Source: Actinomycetota bacterium (GTDB taxonomy: Bacteria; Actinomycetota; Actinomycetes; S36-B12). From it: a stretch of DNA of 26,636 nucleotides. Location of the stretch: contig JAPLBU010000419.1 in the NCBI GenBank assembly GCA_026392575.1, forward strand, positions 6,033 to 32,668, in the 5' to 3' direction. Below are positions 23,816-26,636 of this stretch, piece after piece (within the stretch, counting starts at the first letter, position 1; each line of letters starts with the position of its first letter). Position numbers and translations under genes: made by a program. A model generated the notes under the pieces. The model was not told where the DNA came from. It searched no databases and was given only the letters and a program-made list of their open reading frames with translations.

Positions 23816-24622
23816 ATGGCTGAAGCGGGACTCGACGATTCCGGGGCTATCGGGCCAACTGCCGAGGATGCACGGCGACGCCTGGTCGGGATGGTCGAAC
23901 GCGGCACCCTCAGGCCGGGGCAGCGGCTGGGCGCGGAGCGGGAACTCGCCGTGAAGCTCGGGGTGAGTCGGTCGACCCTGCGCCAAGCGCTCGGCGCCCT
24001 CGAGGAGGCGGGCGTCGTCCGGCGGGTTCCGGGCCGCGGGGGCGGCACGTTCATCGCCTCTCCGAAGGTGGAGCGGGATCTGTCCCGGATCGTCGGCATC
24101 CCCATGCTCCTGCGGGATCAGGGATTCACGGCCGGCTCGCGCGTGTTGAGCGTGGCGGTCAGGACCGCCGGACCGGAGGCGGCGCGGGCGCTGGGCATCG
24201 CCGAGGACGAGTTCGTCGTAGATCTGGTGCGCATCCGACTCGCCGACGGAGTGCCGATATCCCTTGAGCAGGCAGTCTTCCCCGCGGAACTCGTGCCCGG
24301 CCTGCCGGAACGTGCGCTAGGAGGTTCCATCTACGAGCTGTGCGACAGCGAGTACGGGCTGCGTCCCGACGAGGCGATCGAGCACATTGAGGTGGTCTTG
24401 GCCTCGAGTGACGAGGCGGCGGTCCTGGGAATCGATAGGGGGGATCCGCTGCTACTGGTGACCCGCACCACCCGCACCGCTGCCGGAGTGGCGTTCGAGT
24501 TCTCCCGCGACCTCTTCCGCGCTGATCGGACGCGAATAAGTGTCAAGGTGAAGGGATCGCCTGCGAACGAGAAGGCGCGCTTGCGAGGCCGCATCGTCGA
24601 GCTCGTACCTCCAGCGGAGTAG
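23816..24622 (+). CDS. GntR/HutC-family transcriptional regulator
   Basis: A 268-aa regulator. The N-terminal winged helix (about 15-85) reads LRPGQRLGAERELAVKLGVSRSTLRQALGALEEAGVVRRVPGRGGGTF, the standard GntR DNA-binding pattern. The C-terminal half (about 95-240) is a UTRA ligand domain with VVDLVRIRLADGVPISLEQAVFP. Repressors of this type release DNA when bound to a pathway metabolite; here probably an amino alcohol, aminoacetone or a phosphate ester. It is inside the operon it presumably controls, close behind the SDR. The dyad at 16649-16671 is the leading operator candidate. ATG at 23816 has a rather distant GGAGG, consistent with low expression. Confidence 0.92.
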   Translation: MAEAGLDDSGAIGPTAEDARRRLVGMVERGTLRPGQRLGAERELAVKLGVSRSTLRQALGALEEAGVVRRVPGRGGGTFIASPKVERDLSRIVGIPMLLRDQGFTAGSRVLSVAVRTAGPEAARALGIAEDEFVVDLVRIRLADGVPISLEQAVFPAELVPGLPERALGGSIYELCDSEYGLRPDEAIEHIEVVLASSDEAAVLGIDRGDPLLLVTRTTRTAAGVAFEFSRDLFRADRTRISVKVKGSPANEKARLRGRIVELVPPAE

Positions 24623-24627
24623 CGGAC

Positions 24628-25752
24628 GTGCGCGCTCGCGACCTGCCCATCCGGTTTCAGGGAACGCCCGGGCCACTCAATGCCTTGACCGACGTGCCTG
24701 GTGTCGAAGTGGGGATGGTGACGATCGTCGGGGATGATCCGACGGACTACTCGCTGTCCGCGCGCACCGGCGTAACGGCGATCCTCCCGCTCGGGCGCGA
24801 ACGAATCGGCACGTCCGTCCCGGCGGCCATCTACTCGCTCAACGGCAACGGCGAGATGACCGGGTCGCACTGGATCGATGAGACGGGCTCGTTGTCGAGC
24901 CCGGTGATGATCACCAATACGCACGCCGTCGGAACGGTTCATCGAGGCGTGATCGATTGGTTCGCCGACAACCGGACCGCCCTCGCCGCGGAGTGGCTGC
25001 TCCCAGTTGTGGCCGAGACATGGGACGGGTATCTCAACAGCATTAACGTCCCGCACGTCATGCCGCCTCACGCCGGGCAGGCGATAGACGCCGCCTCGGA
25101 GGGGCCTGTTGCCGAGGGCTCGGTCGGTGGGGGCACTGGGATGAACTGCTACGGATTCAAGGGTGGCAACGGCACGGCGTCACGTGTTGTGAGGCTCGGC
25201 TCCGGCGAGTTCACGGTGGCCGTGTTCCTTCAGGCGAACTTCGGCGCCCGCCGTGAGCTGATGATCAATGGCGTGCCCATGGGCGACCTCGACGTCCCCT
25301 GCCCGATCGATGACGACGACTGGCTGCTTGAGGACCGGCGGTCAGGGGCGGGTGCGGGCTCGGTCATCGCCGTTGTCGCCACGGATGCACCGATGATGCC
25401 CCAACAGTGCGCGGCAATGGCCCGTCGCGTGCCGCTTGGCCTCGCCCGCACGGGAACGACGGGCGGCCATTTCAGCGGGGACCTATTCCTCGCGTTCTCC
25501 ACGGCGAATTCGGGGGCTCTCGACAGTGGGTTCCCGACAGACCCAGGTTCGGAAGTCAAGCTAAGAACGATGCAGCTGGTCCCGTGGAACCACATGGACG
25601 CCTTCTTAGCCGCGACGGTTCATTGCGTGGAGGAGGCAGTGCTCAACGCGCTGGTGTGCAACGCGACCATGGTCGGGCGGTCCGGTCACGTCAGTCATGC
25701 GCTCCCGAACGATCTCGTTCGCGAGCGGCTCGCCTCCAGCGGCGGCGCGTGA
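24628..25752 (+). CDS. DmpA/P1-type (S58) self-processing aminopeptidase or amidase
   Basis: A 374-aa protein of the DmpA/BapA family, N-terminal-nucleophile-like hydrolases that cleave themselves into two chains. Family blocks seen: TDVPGVEVGMVTI, MITNTHAVGTVHRG, VGGGTGMNCYGFKGGNGTASR (residues about 166-186), and the self-cleavage strand GAGSVIAVVATDAP. By comparison with DmpA (375 aa, cut before Ser250) the cut would be Gly244-Ser245, making Ser245 the nucleophile. Family members remove N-terminal residues from small peptides and amino-acid amides, some accepting D- or beta-residues. It starts with GTG 5 bp after the regulator stop, the last gene of the operon. A role in releasing the locus substrate from an amide-linked precursor is inference. 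No signal peptide. Confidence 0.88.
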   Translation: MRARDLPIRFQGTPGPLNALTDVPGVEVGMVTIVGDDPTDYSLSARTGVTAILPLGRERIGTSVPAAIYSLNGNGEMTGSHWIDETGSLSSPVMITNTHAVGTVHRGVIDWFADNRTALAAEWLLPVVAETWDGYLNSINVPHVMPPHAGQAIDAASEGPVAEGSVGGGTGMNCYGFKGGNGTASRVVRLGSGEFTVAVFLQANFGARRELMINGVPMGDLDVPCPIDDDDWLLEDRRSGAGAGSVIAVVATDAPMMPQQCAAMARRVPLGLARTGTTGGHFSGDLFLAFSTANSGALDSGFPTDPGSEVKLRTMQLVPWNHMDAFLAATVHCVEEAVLNALVCNATMVGRSGHVSHALPNDLVRERLASSGGA

Positions 25753-25929
25753 CGGCGTCTTTCGATCACAGAATATGCGGGATCGTTCCGGGAGACCGCC
25801 AATTCCAGATCGCGAGGTTGAGTTTGGGCAATGCCGTGACCGTCGAAGCACCGGCGAGGCGCCAAAGCCCATTTGTTGGGGGCCGCGGCGCAGACTCTGG
25901 TTCAATGCCAGACTGCAGACGACGATGGT
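25753..25929. other. Non-coding stretch after the microcompartment operon
   Basis: I see no gene, no clear terminator and no RNA here. Codon-like bias fades, consistent with leaving a functional operon and entering a decayed accessory segment. Confidence 0.5.
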
Positions 25930-26153
25930 CGCCGAACGGATGCTCTTCTTTCGACTTTCGGGGATCCTGTGGCGCATGCTGTCCCGCTCGCGGGATCGGA
26001 CCCGGAGGAGCGGTTGGTCTTCCCCGCGGATGACCGTCGGGTCAGGCGCTGGAGGTCCTCGCGGTGGAGGAGGACGAGGTGGTGATAGTGATCCACGCGA
26101 TGGATCTGGGGCTGTAGTTCCGGGCACTGTATGAGGAGGGGAAGCGGTCATGA
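25930..26153 (+). pseudogene. Decayed toxin-like gene of a toxin-antitoxin pair
   Basis: A protein-like signal spread over two frames with a stop. In one frame (to about 26040) it reads GDPVAHAVPLAGSDPEERLVF; then in the next frame GQALEVLAVEEDEVVIVIHAMDLGL, an in-frame TAG (26115-26117), and FRALYEEGKRS ending with TGA at 26151-26153. The last stretch resembles the C-termini of small actinobacterial toxin-like (BrnT/DUF4258-like) proteins. The final stop overlaps the next ATG as ATGA, exactly as in an intact toxin-antitoxin pair. A frameshift near 26040 and the TAG make it a pseudogene. The left boundary is approximate. Confidence 0.6.
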
Positions 26154-26451
26154 CTAAGCGCAAGGCGAATGGGCCGCTGTCACTGAAGGATGGGACGGTG
26201 CTCGATGACGAGGCCGTCGATCGCATCGTTGAGGAGGTTGAGGAAGCGGTGCTCGCTGGTCACGGGACTACGTCTTTCCCCCGTCAGGGACGGCCCTCGT
26301 TGACTGGTCGTGCGGCTGCGTCACCTCATGTGGGCTTCCGCGTGTCGCCGGAACTGCGGGACGACGCCGAGGCGATCGCACGTGAGCGGGCCTGACAGTA
26401 TCGGCGTTGGCTCGAGAGGCACTGGAGCAGTTCGTCAGGAAGGCCGGCTAG
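26150..26451 (+). pseudogene. Frameshifted ribbon-helix-helix-like antitoxin gene
   Basis: From ATG 26150 (AGGAGGGGAAG upstream) the frame reads KANGPLSLKDGTVLDDEAVDRIVEEVEEA and VGFRVSPELRDDAEAIARERA, then stops at 26393-26395. A shift of one base just before that stop gives LTVSALAREALEQFVRKAG ending at TAG 26449-26451, the expected C-terminal helix of such antitoxins. The most economical explanation is one deleted base near 26389. The intact form would be about 100 residues, DNA-binding and toxin-neutralising. The truncated 81-aa form could still be made but lacks the last helix. Confidence 0.65.
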
Positions 26452-26482
26452 GCATCGCGCAGCGCATCGCGGGTCTGTTTCC

Positions 26483-26506
26483 TAGCCCTTTCCATAGCCC
26501 TTTCCA
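26483..26506. repeat. Tandem 12-bp direct repeat (two copies)
   Basis: TAGCCCTTTCCA occurs twice, back to back and without mismatch. It lies between the decayed toxin-antitoxin pair and the tRNA fragment. Repeats of this size beside an attachment site can be integrase arm-binding sites, but no integrase gene is in the window. Confidence 0.6.
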
Positions 26507-26507
26507 C

Positions 26508-26537
26508 GTGGTTCTCGGTGGTTCTGGGTGGGTCTCG
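26508..26537. repeat. Three imperfect 10-bp tandem repeats
   Basis: GTGGTTCTCG, GTGGTTCTGG and GTGGGTCTCG follow one another, one turn of the helix each. The helical phasing suits cooperative binding by an integrase or excisionase. It could equally be simple slippage. Confidence 0.55.
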
Positions 26538-26598
26538 GTGATACGAAAACCGTTGGTGCCTATAGATTTCCCTCATAGGTCGAGAGGGCCTCAGCAAC

Positions 26599-26636
26599 CT
26601 TTTAATCCGTAGGTTCGGGGTTCGAGCCCCCGGCGA
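26599..26636 (+). other. 3' half of a tRNA gene (probably tRNA-Lys, TTT), candidate attachment site
   Basis: The sequence reads as a tRNA from the anticodon loop onward: loop CTTTTAA (26599-26605, anticodon TTT), 3' anticodon strand TCCGT, a 5-nt variable loop, a T-arm with perfect stem CGGGG/CCCCG around TTCGAGC (26621-26627), and the first four bases of the 3' acceptor strand at the window edge. The bases upstream cannot form the matching anticodon strand, D-arm or a 5' acceptor ending TCGC, so the 5' half is absent. An isolated tRNA 3' half is the usual sign of an att site left by an integrative element that uses a tRNA as its target. Confidence 0.7.

Noticed and set aside
26483..26537. 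CRISPR array
   Set aside because: Units are 10-12 bp and contiguous, without unique spacers, and no cas genes are near.
26568..26636. Complete tRNA gene
   Set aside because: The bases before the anticodon loop cannot pair with the 3' anticodon strand and show no D-arm, so only the 3' half is supported.

Overview
The window is high-GC DNA from an actinobacterium. Support comes from the strong G/C third-position bias, many GTG starts, ATGA/GTGA gene overlaps, an ABC sugar importer without its own ATPase, and an actinobacterial 'RMM'-type bacterial microcompartment (BMC) locus. I cannot name the species.

Region 1 (1-8699, + strand) is a sugar or sugar-acid catabolism operon. It holds the 3' end of an unassigned TIM-barrel-like gene, an IlvD/EDD sugar-acid dehydratase, a lipoprotein sugar-binding protein with two MalF/MalG-type permeases, an SMP-30 lactonase, an aldehyde dehydrogenase of the alpha-ketoglutarate-semialdehyde type, and a zinc alcohol/polyol dehydrogenase. 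The set fits a non-phosphorylative (Weimberg-like) route: sugar to lactone to aldonate to keto-deoxy acid to semialdehyde to 2-oxoacid. The semialdehyde dehydrogenase is broken by an internal deletion plus frameshift, so the route may be dead or completed elsewhere.

Region 2 (8700-9059) separates that operon from a convergent minus-strand operon and holds at most one small doubtful ORF.

Region 3 (9060-16522, - strand) reads, in transcription order: APC-family permease, intercistronic hairpin, acetamidase/formamidase, HbpS/GlcG-like protein, an adenosylcobalamin-dependent diol/glycerol dehydratase with large and medium subunits fused in one chain, its small subunit, and the large subunit of the reactivating chaperone. 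All seven catalytic residues known from the Klebsiella diol dehydratase large subunit are present at a constant +9 offset. The small reactivase subunit is not in the window.

Region 4 (16523-16786) is a 264-bp divergent control region with several dyads and a well-formed leaderless promoter for the plus-strand operon.

Region 5 (16787-25752, + strand) is a complete BMC operon: class III aminotransferase/phospholyase, acylating aldehyde dehydrogenase with a C-terminal encapsulation-type helix, BMC-T, an uncharacterised 152-aa protein, BMC-P, BMC-H, a second BMC-T, APH-fold kinase, SDR amino-alcohol dehydrogenase, GntR/HutC regulator and a DmpA-type (P1) self-cleaving aminopeptidase. Content and order match, as I recall it, the aminoacetone/1-amino-2-propanol utilisation microcompartment of Mycobacterium and Rhodococcus. 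Proposed flow: aminoacetone and 1-amino-2-propanol interconverted by the SDR, phosphorylated by the kinase, cleaved by the aminotransferase-fold lyase to propionaldehyde, and oxidised to propionyl-CoA in the shell. The unusual feature is a divergent B12 diol-dehydratase operon with two amide-hydrolase-type enzymes in the locus. It could feed the same aldehyde into the same compartment.

Region 6 (25753-26636) looks like a mobile-element boundary: a decayed toxin-antitoxin pair, short tandem repeats, and the 3' half of a tRNA gene (probably tRNA-Lys) without its 5' half, which is how an integration attachment site looks.
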